NCBI GenBank assembly: GCA_910585265.1
Contig: CAJUCA010000035.1
Span: forward strand, 1-33,820
DNA: 33,820 nucleotides
Origin: an uncultured Oscillospiraceae bacterium
GTDB lineage: Bacteria > Bacillota > Clostridia > Oscillospirales > Oscillospiraceae
Direction of reading: 5' to 3'
Shown here: in pieces, positions 1 to 7,233 of the stretch
Layout: every line of letters begins with the position of its first letter
How positions within the stretch are numbered: the stretch's first letter is position 1
Notes under the pieces: model-generated
Told to the model about the DNA's origin: nothing
Databases searched by the model: none
The model's input: the letters and a program-made list of their open reading frames with translations, nothing else
Program-made: the position numbers and the translations under genes

Positions 1-24
1 TATTCTGAGGATTCCCTCAGAATA
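1..24. repeat. Perfect 10-bp inverted repeat at window edge
   Basis: The arms TATTCTGAGG (1-10) and CCTCAGAATA (15-24) are exact reverse complements around a 4-nt loop. It could be a transcription terminator of a gene outside the window or the edge of the repeat array that follows. No T-tract is visible on either side. Confidence 0.5.
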
Positions 25-52
25 ATTAGGAATTAAAACTGAGCTTTTTCAC

Positions 53-266
53 CGAATTATTCCGAGCTTTTGTACGTGGATTAGCAAGATATTTCGCATT
101 CGTACGATTTGACCGTCAAAAGCTCGGATTAAATCGAAACGCAATTTTTCCAAGAAAATCGAATTATTCTGAGTTTTTGCACATGAATTAGTAAGATATT
201 TCGCAATCGTACGATTCTACCGTCAAAATCTCGGAAAAATAGCAATTAAACCGAGATACTATGTGG
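53..266. repeat. Two diverged 107-bp direct repeats, AT-rich
   Basis: Unit 1 (53-159) and unit 2 (160-266) align head to tail. Over the first 76 positions about 65 bases are identical. Each unit is internally palindromic: in unit 1 the 11-mer CCGAGCTTTTG (62-72) is the reverse complement of 117-127, and GTACG/CGTACG arms lie inside it. Unit 2 keeps a weaker version. A partial third copy may start near 40. The composition is much more AT-rich than the neighbouring genes and no ORF is credible. It may be an intergenic repeat family or a decayed mobile-element end. Confidence 0.6.
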
Positions 267-269
267 GCG

Positions 270-668
270 TCTTTTCTAAAACGAACCAATATTCGGAGTT
301 ATTTTGACCACTCCAAATCTCCTCTCCCCACCCTCTCTCCAGCACTTTTTAGAGAGTTTTTCGAGCCAACCTTCCACTCCACCAACCCTCTCCAACTTCT
401 CCCTCCATTTCCTTCGGGGAATCCGGGGTAGAGCGGGTTTTCAGCGGGATTTCCGTGAGGATTGTTCCCAGACGAACACTCTGGCAATGCTCTATTTAAA
501 CCAAGCTCCGAAGGGGGGATGGGCAAGAAATTGTGCGGGGAATTGGATGGGAATTGGGGCTGTTTTGGTTGATTTAGCGGATTGTTGGGCTGGAAATGTT
601 GGGTTGCCGGATTCCCTTTGTGTGGGAAGGGGTGAGAGGGGGTGTGTGGGTTGGCGATGAACTTTTGG
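270..668. other. Gene-poor stretch with strand-composition switch
   Basis: About 400 bases without a convincing gene. The plus strand is pyrimidine-rich from 300 to 420 and becomes G/T-rich from about 510 to 660. ORFs on both strands (304-660 plus, 299-772 minus) are low complexity, lack good ribosome binding sites and resemble no family I know. The minus ORF would also read through the tsf terminator. I see no function here. Confidence 0.4.
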
Positions 669-672
669 ACAT

Positions 673-713
673 AAAAAAGGGGCCCAGGAAATGAATTCCT
701 GAGCCCTTTTTGG
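673..713 (-). terminator. Rho-independent terminator of rpsB-tsf
   Basis: Read on the minus strand, an imperfect hairpin (AGGGCTCAGGAA, short loop, TTCCTGGGCCC) is followed by a T-run (complement of the A-run at 673-678). It lies about 55 bases after the tsf stop. The plus strand also ends in a short T-run, so it may work in both directions. Confidence 0.8.
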
Positions 714-768
714 GTCATTATTCGAGTGAAACTATGCGCGTTTTTGGGAAAACAGCTACAACCACCCC

Positions 769-1680
769 TCACTTCGCCAGCTTCGCAATCTCCTCAGCAA
801 AGTTCTCCTGCTTCTTCTCAATCCCCTCGCCCTTCTCAAAGCGCACCGCGTCCTTCAGCGTAACAGCCCCGCCCAGCTTCTTGGCGGCCGCCTCCACATA
901 CTGCTCCACGGTGACCTCGCCGTCCTTTACAAAGGACTGCTGGAGCAGGCAGTTCTCGGCATAGAACTTGTTCAGCTTGCCAGTCACAATCTTCTCCTTG
1001 ACCTGGGCGGGCTTGGAGGCCATCTTGGGGTCGTTGTCCATCTGGGCCAGGAGGATCTTCTTCTCCTCGTCCAGCACCTCCTGGGTGACCTGGGACTTGT
1101 CCAGGAACCGGGGGTTCAGGGCCGCGATCTGCATGGCCAGATCCTTGCCGATCTCAGTGACATCAATGCCGCCCTCCACAGCCAGGTTGACCAGCACGCC
1201 GATCTTGCCGCCGGCGTGGATATAGGGCACGGAAACGCCGTCCGCGAAGCGGGCGAAGCGGCGGACCTTGATATTCTCGCCGATCACCAGCACCATCTCC
1301 TGCTGCTGCTGGGTGACAGTCAGATCGGTGCCGTTATACTTGCACTCCATGAGGGCGTCCAGATCGGCGGGGGCGCAGGCGGCCACAGTGGCGGCCACGC
1401 CCTTCACGAAATCCACGAACTTCTCGTTCTTGCCCACGAAGTCGGTCTCGGCGTTGACCTCCACCACCACGCCCACGCCATCGATGACGGAGGCGTAGGC
1501 CATGCCCTCGGCGGCGATGCGGCCGGCCTTCTTGGCGGAAGCGGCCAGGCCCTTCTCCCGCAGCCACTCGATGGCCTTGTCCATGTCGCCGTCGGAGGCG
1601 GCCAGGGCCTTTTTACAATCCATCATACCCACGCCGGTCATTTCCCGCAGGGTCTTTACATCCTGTGCAGTGATTGCCAT
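769..1680 (-). CDS. tsf: Elongation factor Ts
   Basis: EF-Ts is the guanine nucleotide exchange factor that recycles EF-Tu from its GDP form during translation. The 303-aa protein has the family length. It opens with the N-terminal UBA-like region containing TGVGMMDCKKAL (about residues 15-26) and carries the DFVGKNEKF motif (about 80-88) of the core that contacts EF-Tu. The ATG at 1680 has a GGAGGT ribosome binding site eight bases upstream. It lies downstream of rpsB on the same strand, the standard bacterial pairing, and ends before a hairpin terminator. The pyrH and frr genes that often follow it are instead on the opposite strand beyond rpsB. Confidence 0.97.
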   Translation of the reverse strand: MAITAQDVKTLREMTGVGMMDCKKALAASDGDMDKAIEWLREKGLAASAKKAGRIAAEGMAYASVIDGVGVVVEVNAETDFVGKNEKFVDFVKGVAATVAACAPADLDALMECKYNGTDLTVTQQQQEMVLVIGENIKVRRFARFADGVSVPYIHAGGKIGVLVNLAVEGGIDVTEIGKDLAMQIAALNPRFLDKSQVTQEVLDEEKKILLAQMDNDPKMASKPAQVKEKIVTGKLNKFYAENCLLQQSFVKDGEVTVEQYVEAAAKKLGGAVTLKDAVRFEKGEGIEKKQENFAEEIAKLAK

Positions 1681-1715
1681 TTGTCGTTACCTCCAAAATC
1701 AATATTGTAAAAGGA

Positions 1716-1742
1716 CGCGCCCGCCCGCCTCGGGCGGGCGCG
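1716..1742 (-). promoter_or_regulatory. GC-rich hairpin between rpsB and tsf
   Basis: A perfect 12-bp stem of only G and C (arms 1716-1727 and 1731-1742) with a 3-nt loop sits between the rpsB stop and the tsf ribosome binding site. There is no T-tract directly after it on the minus strand, so full termination is unlikely. It could stabilise the upstream rpsB mRNA, or partly attenuate or pause tsf transcription. Confidence 0.5.
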
Positions 1743-1765
1743 GAACGCTGTAAAACAGGGACGGA

Positions 1766-2494
1766 TTACTCCGCGGCGGACTCCTCGGCCTTCTCGGCGG
1801 GGGCGGCGTCCTGACCCTGGCGGCCCTCCTGAACGGCGTTGGCCATGACGGAGGAGATCAGCTTGATGGCCCGGATGGCGTCGTCATTGCCGGGGATCAC
1901 GTAGTCGATCTCGTCGGGATCGCAGTTGGTGTCCACGATGGCCACAATGGGGATATTCAGCTTGCGGGCCTCGTTGATGGCGTTGCGCTCCTTGCGGGGA
2001 TCCACCACGAACAGCGCGCCGGGGAGCTTCCGCATCTCCACCACGCCGCCCAGGTACTTCTCCAGCTTGAAGATCTCGCCCATCAGCTTCATGACTTCCT
2101 TCTTGGGCAGCTTGTCAAAGGTGCCGTCCTCCTGCCACTTCTTCAGCTGGTTCAGACGGTCCACCCGGGTGCGCATGGTCTTGAAGTTGGTCATCATGCC
2201 GCCCAGCCAGCGGGCGTTCACGTAGTACATCCCGCAGCGGCCGGCCTCCTCCTTGATGGCCTCCTGGGCCTGCTTCTTGGTGCCCACGAACAGAAGGGCC
2301 TGGCCGTTGCCGGACAGCTCCTTCACGAAGTTGTAGGCCTCCTCCAGCTTCTTCACTGTCTTTTGCAGATCGATGATATAGATGCCGTTGCGCTCGGTGT
2401 AGATGTAGGTGGACATCTTGGGGTTCCACCGGCGGGTCTGGTGGCCGAAATGCACGCCGGCCTCCAGAAGCTGCTTCATAGATACGACTGCCAT
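1766..2494 (-). CDS. rpsB: Small ribosomal subunit protein uS2
   Basis: Ribosomal protein S2 of the 30S subunit. The 242-aa product starts MAVVSMKQLLEAGVHFGHQT, the highly conserved N-terminus that includes GVHFGHQTRRWNPKM, and continues with the conserved LLFVGTKKQAQ and PGALFVVDPRKE segments. The reading frame is open to 2635, but the ATG at 2494 has AGGAGG nine bases upstream and matches the family start. The C-terminus is a short acidic Ala/Glu-rich tail. It is first gene of the rpsB-tsf operon, with a sigma-A-type promoter about 110 bases upstream. Confidence 0.97.
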   Translation of the reverse strand: MAVVSMKQLLEAGVHFGHQTRRWNPKMSTYIYTERNGIYIIDLQKTVKKLEEAYNFVKELSGNGQALLFVGTKKQAQEAIKEEAGRCGMYYVNARWLGGMMTNFKTMRTRVDRLNQLKKWQEDGTFDKLPKKEVMKLMGEIFKLEKYLGGVVEMRKLPGALFVVDPRKERNAINEARKLNIPIVAIVDTNCDPDEIDYVIPGNDDAIRAIKLISSVMANAVQEGRQGQDAAPAEKAEESAAE

Positions 2495-2552
2495 GGTTTG
2501 TTTCCTCCTAAGAATTGGTTTTGTACCTCCGGGAGCCTCATCCCTCCCGCCC

Positions 2553-2568
2553 GCCCTCCGGGGAGGGC
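2553..2568 (-). promoter_or_regulatory. Palindrome in the rpsB leader
   Basis: A perfect 16-base palindrome (GCCCTCCG/GGGAGGGC arms meeting at 2560/2561) lies in the roughly 105-nt untranslated leader between the predicted rpsB transcription start and its start codon. rpsB leaders are often sites of S2 autoregulation, so this may be part of such a structure; that role is inference. Confidence 0.35.
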
Positions 2569-2606
2569 ACCGGACGAAAGATCCGCTCCCGTGCGGAATC
2601 CGGAAC

Positions 2607-2635
2607 ATTCTATCATGTGCGGACCAGAAACGCAA
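2607..2635 (-). promoter_or_regulatory. Sigma-A promoter of rpsB-tsf
   Basis: On the minus strand TTGCGT (2635-2630) and TAGAAT (2612-2607) are separated by exactly 17 bases. Transcription would begin near 2600 and give a leader of about 105 nt before rpsB. Confidence 0.75.
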
Positions 2636-2668
2636 GAGCTTTTTGCCGTTTTTTCGAAAAAATTACGC

Positions 2669-2935
2669 TCAGCGGCGGTTTCTGTCCCGGGTGCCCCGGG
2701 CGCGGCCCTCCACCAGGATGATATCCTCCCCGAACCGCTTCACCGACGGCCAGGGGAACACCTGGTCAGGCTCCCGCCCCAGCAGGCCGAACAGGCGGGA
2801 GCGGCCCCCCACCACAATGCTCTCGATGGCCCCCCTGTCCGGGTCCAGCTCCACGTCCTCCACAAACCCGTACCGGGTGCCGTCGGAAATGTCGATGACC
2901 TCCTTATATTGCAGCTCCGCGATGCGGCAGATCAT
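2669..2935 (-). CDS. PRC-barrel protein, YlmC/YmxH family
   Basis: An 88-aa protein made almost entirely of one PRC-barrel fold. Recognisable segments are the early CRIAELQYKEVIDISDGTRYG stretch, then VEDVELDPDRGAIESIVVGG and a FPWPSVKRFGEDIILVE end. YlmC/YmxH members are small, often sporulation-associated proteins of Bacillota; their biochemical role is unknown. The frame opens upstream at 3028, but the ATG at 2935 has an AAAGGAGG site at good spacing and begins exactly at the domain. The C-terminus is Arg-rich. It stands alone on the minus strand between rpsB and the divergent pyrH, and its stop is only about 35 bases from the rpsB -35 box. Confidence 0.8.
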   Translation of the reverse strand: MICRIAELQYKEVIDISDGTRYGFVEDVELDPDRGAIESIVVGGRSRLFGLLGREPDQVFPWPSVKRFGEDIILVEGRARGTRDRNRR

Positions 2936-3043
2936 AGTATGGCCTCCTTTCCCAGTCCCTATCAATGTATGAGAAGGGGCTGTCCCACTATACGCGGCGG
3001 GGGGAAGGGGCGGCACGGGAAAATACACGGAAAATTTTCAATT

Positions 3044-3085
3044 TGCCCCTATGCAAATGGGAGGTTTTAGTATAAAATAGGGGCA
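3044..3085 (+). promoter_or_regulatory. Candidate pyrH promoter with flanking inverted repeat
   Basis: A TATAAAAT box (3071-3078) lies about 40 bases before pyrH. No good -35 is found at 16-18 spacing; TTGCCC at 3043 is 22 bases away. The box is flanked by exact 9-base arms TGCCCCTAT (3044-3052) and ATAGGGGCA (3077-3085), which could be an operator. Confidence 0.4.
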
Positions 3086-3117
3086 TACGAAAAAACGAAC
3101 GGGAGTGTGAGGGAGTC

Positions 3118-3843
3118 ATGAGCGAGCTGAAGTACAAGCGCGTCCTGCTGAAGGTGAGCGGCGAGGCCCTGGGGGGCGAGGCCGGCCGGGGGCTGGACTT
3201 CGACGTGATCGAGAAGGTGTGCGACGTGGTGGCCCGCTGCGCCGCCGAGGGCGCGCAGGTGGGCATTGTGGTGGGCGGCGGCAACTTCTGGCGGGGCCTG
3301 AAGGACGGCCGGGGCATGAGCAACCGCACCCGGGCCGACCACATGGGGATGCTGGCTACCAGCATCAACTGCCTTGCCCTGGCGGACGTGCTGGAGAACA
3401 AGGGGATAGACGTGCGGGTGCAGACCGCCATTGAGATGAAGTCCATCGCCGAGCCCTACATCCGCTCCCGGGCGGTGCGGCACCTGGAGAAGGGCCGGGT
3501 GGTGATCTTCGGCTGCGGCACCGGAAGCCCCTTCTTCTCCACCGACACCGCCGCGGTGCTGCGGGCGGCGGAGATCGGCGCGGAGATCATCCTGCTGGCC
3601 AAAAACGTGGACGGCGTATACAGCGCGGACCCCCTCAAGGACCCGGAGGCGGTGAAGTACGACAGCATCTCCTACGACGACGTGCTGTCCAACCACCTGG
3701 GCGTGATGGATTCCACCGCCGCGTCCCTGTGCATGGATAACAATATCCCGATCCTCCTCTTTGCGCTGAAGGACCCGGAGAACATCCTCCGGGCCATCCA
3801 CGGGGAGAAGATCGGCACCATTGTGAAGGAGGAAGTAAAATGA
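3118..3843 (+). CDS. pyrH: Uridylate kinase (UMP kinase)
   Basis: Hexameric amino acid kinase-fold enzyme that phosphorylates UMP to UDP with ATP in pyrimidine nucleotide synthesis. The 241-aa protein is full length and shows the nucleotide-binding KVSGEAL and VGGGNFWRG segments near the start, DHMGMLATSINCLAL, and the GTGSPFFSTDTAAVLRAAEI region that contributes to UMP binding. The start ATG has GAGGGAG just upstream. It overlaps frr by four bases (ATGA), so the two are translationally coupled, the usual pyrH-frr arrangement. Confidence 0.97.
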   Translation: MSELKYKRVLLKVSGEALGGEAGRGLDFDVIEKVCDVVARCAAEGAQVGIVVGGGNFWRGLKDGRGMSNRTRADHMGMLATSINCLALADVLENKGIDVRVQTAIEMKSIAEPYIRSRAVRHLEKGRVVIFGCGTGSPFFSTDTAAVLRAAEIGAEIILLAKNVDGVYSADPLKDPEAVKYDSISYDDVLSNHLGVMDSTAASLCMDNNIPILLFALKDPENILRAIHGEKIGTIVKEEVK

Positions 3844-4394
3844 CGGAATTTTGCAAAACCTACGATGAGAAGATGGGCAAGACCATCGAATCGGTAAAGG
3901 GGGACTTCGCCAGCGTCCGGGCGGGCCGGGCCAACGCCGGCGTGCTGGACCGGATCCAGGTGGAGTATTACGGCACCCCCACCCCCATCCAGCAGGTGGC
4001 CAGCATTTCCACCCCCGACCCCCGCACCCTCCAGATCCAGCCCTGGGACGGGTCCATCCTCAAGGCCATCGAGAAGGCCATCCAGAGCTCCGACCTGGGC
4101 ATCAACCCCCAGAACGACGGGCGGGTGATCCGCCTGGCTTTCCCCCAGCTCACCGAGGAACGCCGCATGGAGCTGACCAAGCAGGTGCGCAAGTACGGGG
4201 AGAACGGCAAGGTGGCCATCCGCAACATCCGCCGGGACGCCATGGAGAAGCTGAAGGCCCTGGAGAAGAAGTCCGAGATCACCGAGGACGACCGGAAAGA
4301 GGACGAAAAGGAGCTTCAGGAGCTTACCGACAAACGCTGCAAGGAGATCGATGCCCTCACCGCGGCCAAGGAAAAGGAACTGATGGCGGTTTGA
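3840..4394 (+). CDS. frr: Ribosome recycling factor
   Basis: RRF works with EF-G to split the post-termination ribosome. The 184-aa product has the family length of about 185. It shows the early FASVRAGRANAGVLDRIQVEYYG segment, the PIQQVASISTPDPRTLQIQPWD domain II stretch, the LTEERRMELTKQVRKYGENGKVAIRNIRRDA helix and a charged C-terminal helix. The ATG overlaps the pyrH stop. A large hairpin terminator follows. Confidence 0.97.
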   Translation: MTEFCKTYDEKMGKTIESVKGDFASVRAGRANAGVLDRIQVEYYGTPTPIQQVASISTPDPRTLQIQPWDGSILKAIEKAIQSSDLGINPQNDGRVIRLAFPQLTEERRMELTKQVRKYGENGKVAIRNIRRDAMEKLKALEKKSEITEDDRKEDEKELQELTDKRCKEIDALTAAKEKELMAV

Positions 4395-4396
4395 GC

Positions 4397-4469
4397 GAAC
4401 CGCGTAGGGCAGACAAGGGGGGCGCGCCCCCCTTGTCTGCTGTCCGGACGGTTGGCGCGGTTCTTTTTT
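4397..4469 (+). terminator. Composite two-stem terminator after frr
   Basis: An inner perfect 32-base palindrome (4409-4440, centre GGGCGCGCCC) is enclosed by an outer 8-bp stem GAACCGCG (4397-4404)/CGCGGTTC (4456-4463), which is directly followed by TTTTTT (4464-4469). The outer stem next to the T-run has terminator geometry; the inner one would lock it. Confidence 0.75.
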
Positions 4470-4503
4470 GTCAACACTACTAATAAGGTTAGGATGGGTT
4501 TCT

Positions 4504-5244
4504 ATGGCACTTTTTCGCCGCCGCGAGGCGTCCAGGGTGGACCTGGAGCGACTGCCCCGCCACGTGGCCATCATCATGGACGGCAACGGCCGCTGGGCCA
4601 AAAAGCGGGGCCTGCCCCGGAAGGCGGGCCACGCCGCCGGGGCGGAGACCTTCCGCACCATCGCCACCTTTGCCAAGGAGCTGGGGCTGGAGTACCTGAC
4701 GGTGTACGCCTTCTCCACGGAAAACTGGAAGCGGCCCGCCGACGAGGTGGCCTCCATCATGAGGCTGCTGGAGAAGTACCTTCACGAGGCCATCGAGACC
4801 ATGGCGAGGGACAAGGTGAAGATGGCCTTTTTCGGCGACCTGGCCCCCCTGGCCCCCCACCTCCAGGCCCTGTGCCATGAGACGGAGGAGATCTCCAAGG
4901 GCTACGACGGCTGCCAGGTGAACATCTGCCTGAACTACGGCGGACGGGACGAGGTGCTCCGGGCGGCCAAGTCCTTCGCCCTGGACTGCGCCGAGGGACG
5001 GGCCGACCCGTCCCACCTTACGGAGGACGCTTTCGGAAGGTATCTCTACTCCGCCGGGGTGCCCGATCCGGATCTGGTCATCCGGCCCAGCGGCGAGGTG
5101 CGGGTGTCCAACTTCCTGCTCTGGCAGTCCGCCTACGCGGAATTTTACTTTACCGACGTGCTGTGGCCCGATTTCAGCAAGGATGAATTGCTCCGGGCGT
5201 TGGCGGCCTACCAGGGCCGCTCCCGCCGGTATGGAGGTGTGTGA
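4504..5244 (+). CDS. uppS: Isoprenyl (undecaprenyl) diphosphate synthase
   Basis: cis-Prenyltransferase that extends farnesyl diphosphate with isopentenyl diphosphate to make the lipid carrier for peptidoglycan and other wall polymers. The 246-aa form shows the signature HVAIIMDGNGRWAKKRG (catalytic Asp26, Mg-pyrophosphate site), YAFSTENWKRP, and the C-terminal DLVIRPSGEVRVSNFLLWQ and AEFYFTDVLWPDF motifs. The usual GE(x)RxSNF order is present as GEVRVSNF. The frame also allows a TTG start at 4468, but that lies in the T-run of the preceding terminator, so ATG 4504 is preferred; its ribosome binding site is weak. cdsA begins one base after the stop. Confidence 0.95.
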   Translation: MALFRRREASRVDLERLPRHVAIIMDGNGRWAKKRGLPRKAGHAAGAETFRTIATFAKELGLEYLTVYAFSTENWKRPADEVASIMRLLEKYLHEAIETMARDKVKMAFFGDLAPLAPHLQALCHETEEISKGYDGCQVNICLNYGGRDEVLRAAKSFALDCAEGRADPSHLTEDAFGRYLYSAGVPDPDLVIRPSGEVRVSNFLLWQSAYAEFYFTDVLWPDFSKDELLRALAAYQGRSRRYGGV

Positions 5245-5245
5245 C

Positions 5246-6082
5246 ATGGCAAAACGGATTTTAGTCGCGGTGATTTTCACCCCGGCCCTGCTGGCGGTGA
5301 TGCTGGTGCCGCCCCCCCTGGCCTGGACGGCGGTGGTGTGCTTCATCGCCGCCATGGCCTGCTTCGAGCTGCTGCGGGCCACCGGGGAGGGGCGGGTGTC
5401 CCTGCCCATGCGGATCGCCGCCATGGCCTCCGCCGCCGTGCTGCCCCTGGGGAGCTGGGCGGGGCTGGGCACCGCCTACGTGAACCTGTGCGCCTTTGTG
5501 GTGACGGCGGTTTGCTTCTGGTGCGCCATCCGGGCCTATGACGGGCACAGTGCCCCGGTGGGCTTCCAGCAGGTGCTGGTGTGCCTGTTCGGCGGGGTGA
5601 TCATCCCCCTGGCCCTGGCCGCGCTGGTGGAGCTGCGGTGCCTGGAGTACGGGAAATACCTGGTCCTGCTGGCGGTGCTGCTGACCTTCGTCACCGACGC
5701 GGGGGCCTACTTCGCCGGGGTGTTTCTGGGCAGGCACCGGGGCGTCACCCAGGTCAGCCCCAACAAGAGCGTGGAGGGGTACATCGGCGGCTTCGTGTCC
5801 GGCGTGGCCTTCGCCCTGCTGTACGGGCTGGTGGCGGGAGAGATCGCCCGCGTCCCCGTGAACCTGCTCTCGCTGGCCCTGTGCGGGCTGTTCGGGGCGT
5901 TGGCCACCGAGGTGGGGGATCTGGCCTTCTCCTTCGTGAAGCGGCAGTACGGGGTGAAGGATTTCGGACACCTGCTGCCGGGCCATGGCGGTATGCTGGA
6001 CCGGTTCGACAGTATGCTGTTCTGCGGGCCGGTGGTGCTGTTCATCGTCCAGTGCCTGCCGGTGTTTGAGGTGATGGGATGA
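5246..6082 (+). CDS. cdsA: Phosphatidate cytidylyltransferase
   Basis: Integral membrane enzyme that makes CDP-diacylglycerol from CTP and phosphatidate, the branch point of phospholipid synthesis. The 278-aa protein has about eight hydrophobic segments and ends with the CDP-alcohol signature SFVKRQYGVKDFGHLLPGHG followed by GMLDRFDS. An upstream in-frame ATG at 5183 lies inside uppS; ATG 5246 has GGAGG at suitable spacing and starts the hydrophobic N-terminus MAKRILVAVIFTP. It is coupled to dxr through an ATGA overlap. Confidence 0.95.
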   Translation: MAKRILVAVIFTPALLAVMLVPPPLAWTAVVCFIAAMACFELLRATGEGRVSLPMRIAAMASAAVLPLGSWAGLGTAYVNLCAFVVTAVCFWCAIRAYDGHSAPVGFQQVLVCLFGGVIIPLALAALVELRCLEYGKYLVLLAVLLTFVTDAGAYFAGVFLGRHRGVTQVSPNKSVEGYIGGFVSGVAFALLYGLVAGEIARVPVNLLSLALCGLFGALATEVGDLAFSFVKRQYGVKDFGHLLPGHGGMLDRFDSMLFCGPVVLFIVQCLPVFEVMG

Positions 6083-7227
6083 GACGGATCCTTTCCATTT
6101 TAGGCTCCAGCGGCTCCATCGGGCGGCAGGCCCTGGACGTGGCGGCGGTTTGCGGCCATGAGGTGGCGGCCATCACGGTGAACCGCAGCGCACCAATGGC
6201 GGAGGCGCAGGCCCGGAGATTCCGGCCCAGGCTGGCGGTGGCGGTGGACGAGGACGCCGCCGCCGATCTGCGGACAAGGCTGGCGGACACGGAGGTCAAG
6301 GTGCTGTCCGGGCGGGAGGGGCTGCTGGAAGCGGCGTCCCTGCCCGGGGCGGACACGGTGGTCACCGCCATCGTGGGGGTGGCGGGGCTGGAGCCCACCC
6401 TGGCCGCCATCGCCTGCGGCAAGCGGATCGCCCTGGCCAACAAGGAGACGCTGGTGTGCGCCGGGGAGCTGGTGATGGCCCGCGCCCGGGAGACGGGGGC
6501 GGAGATCGTCCCCGTGGACTCGGAGCACTCCGCTATCTTCCAGTGCCTACAGGGGTGCCGGGACCGGGGGGAGGTGCGGCGGCTGATCCTCACCGCCTCC
6601 GGCGGGCCCTTCTTCGGCTGGAGCCGGGAGGAGCTGGCTGGGGTGACCAAGGCCCAGGCCCTGAAGCACCCCAACTGGGCCATGGGCGCGAAAATCACCA
6701 TCGACTCCGCCACCCTGATGAACAAGGGGTTGGAGTTCATCGAGGCCATGCGGCTGTACGCCGTGCCCCCGGAGCAGATCCAGATCGTCGTCCACCGGGA
6801 GAGCATCATCCACTCCCTGGTGGAGTTCGGGGACGGGGCCATCCTGGCCCAGCTGGGGAGCGCGGATATGCGCCTGCCCATTCAGTACGCCCTCACCTGG
6901 CCGGAGCGGACCCCCGGCCCCGCCAAGCCGCTGGACCTGCTGTCCTGCCCGCCGCTCACCTTCCAGCGGCCCGACCCGGAGGCGTTCCGGTGCCTGGGGC
7001 TGGCCCTGGAGTGCGCAAAGCGGGGGGGCACGTCCACCGCCATTCTCAACGGGGCCAACGAGGCGGCGGTGGGGCTGTTCCTGGAGGACAAAATTGGATT
7101 TCTGGACATCCCCCGGCTGGTAGAGACGGCCCTGGCCCGGGTGCCCGTGCTGGACGGCCCGGGGCTGGACCAGATTTTAGAGGCCGACCGCGCCGCCCGT
7201 CAGGCGGTTTATCAATCTGTGAGGTGA
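6079..7227 (+). CDS. dxr: 1-deoxy-D-xylulose 5-phosphate reductoisomerase
   Basis: Second enzyme of the MEP isoprenoid pathway: it converts DXP to MEP with NADPH. The 382-aa product has the NADPH-binding loop GSSGSIG (residues 9-15), ANKETLVCAGELV, the metal-binding DSEH motif (Asp147, Glu149), SGGPFF and the HPNWAMGAKITIDSATLMNKGLE stretch (given here in parts: HPNWAMG, then KITIDSATLMNKG). The start overlaps the cdsA stop by four bases. Together with ispG it places two MEP steps in one operon with uppS, which consumes the product. Confidence 0.96.
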   Translation: MRRILSILGSSGSIGRQALDVAAVCGHEVAAITVNRSAPMAEAQARRFRPRLAVAVDEDAAADLRTRLADTEVKVLSGREGLLEAASLPGADTVVTAIVGVAGLEPTLAAIACGKRIALANKETLVCAGELVMARARETGAEIVPVDSEHSAIFQCLQGCRDRGEVRRLILTASGGPFFGWSREELAGVTKAQALKHPNWAMGAKITIDSATLMNKGLEFIEAMRLYAVPPEQIQIVVHRESIIHSLVEFGDGAILAQLGSADMRLPIQYALTWPERTPGPAKPLDLLSCPPLTFQRPDPEAFRCLGLALECAKRGGTSTAILNGANEAAVGLFLEDKIGFLDIPRLVETALARVPVLDGPGLDQILEADRAARQAVYQSVR

Positions 7228-7233
7228 CACATT

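Noticed and set aside
1..270. CRISPR array
   Set aside because: Only two diverged 107-bp units directly adjacent, without short identical repeats and unique spacers, and no cas gene nearby.
299..772. A 157-codon minus-strand frame after tsf
   Set aside because: Low-complexity Pro/Asn-rich product, start overlapping the tsf stop, and it would read through a clear terminator.
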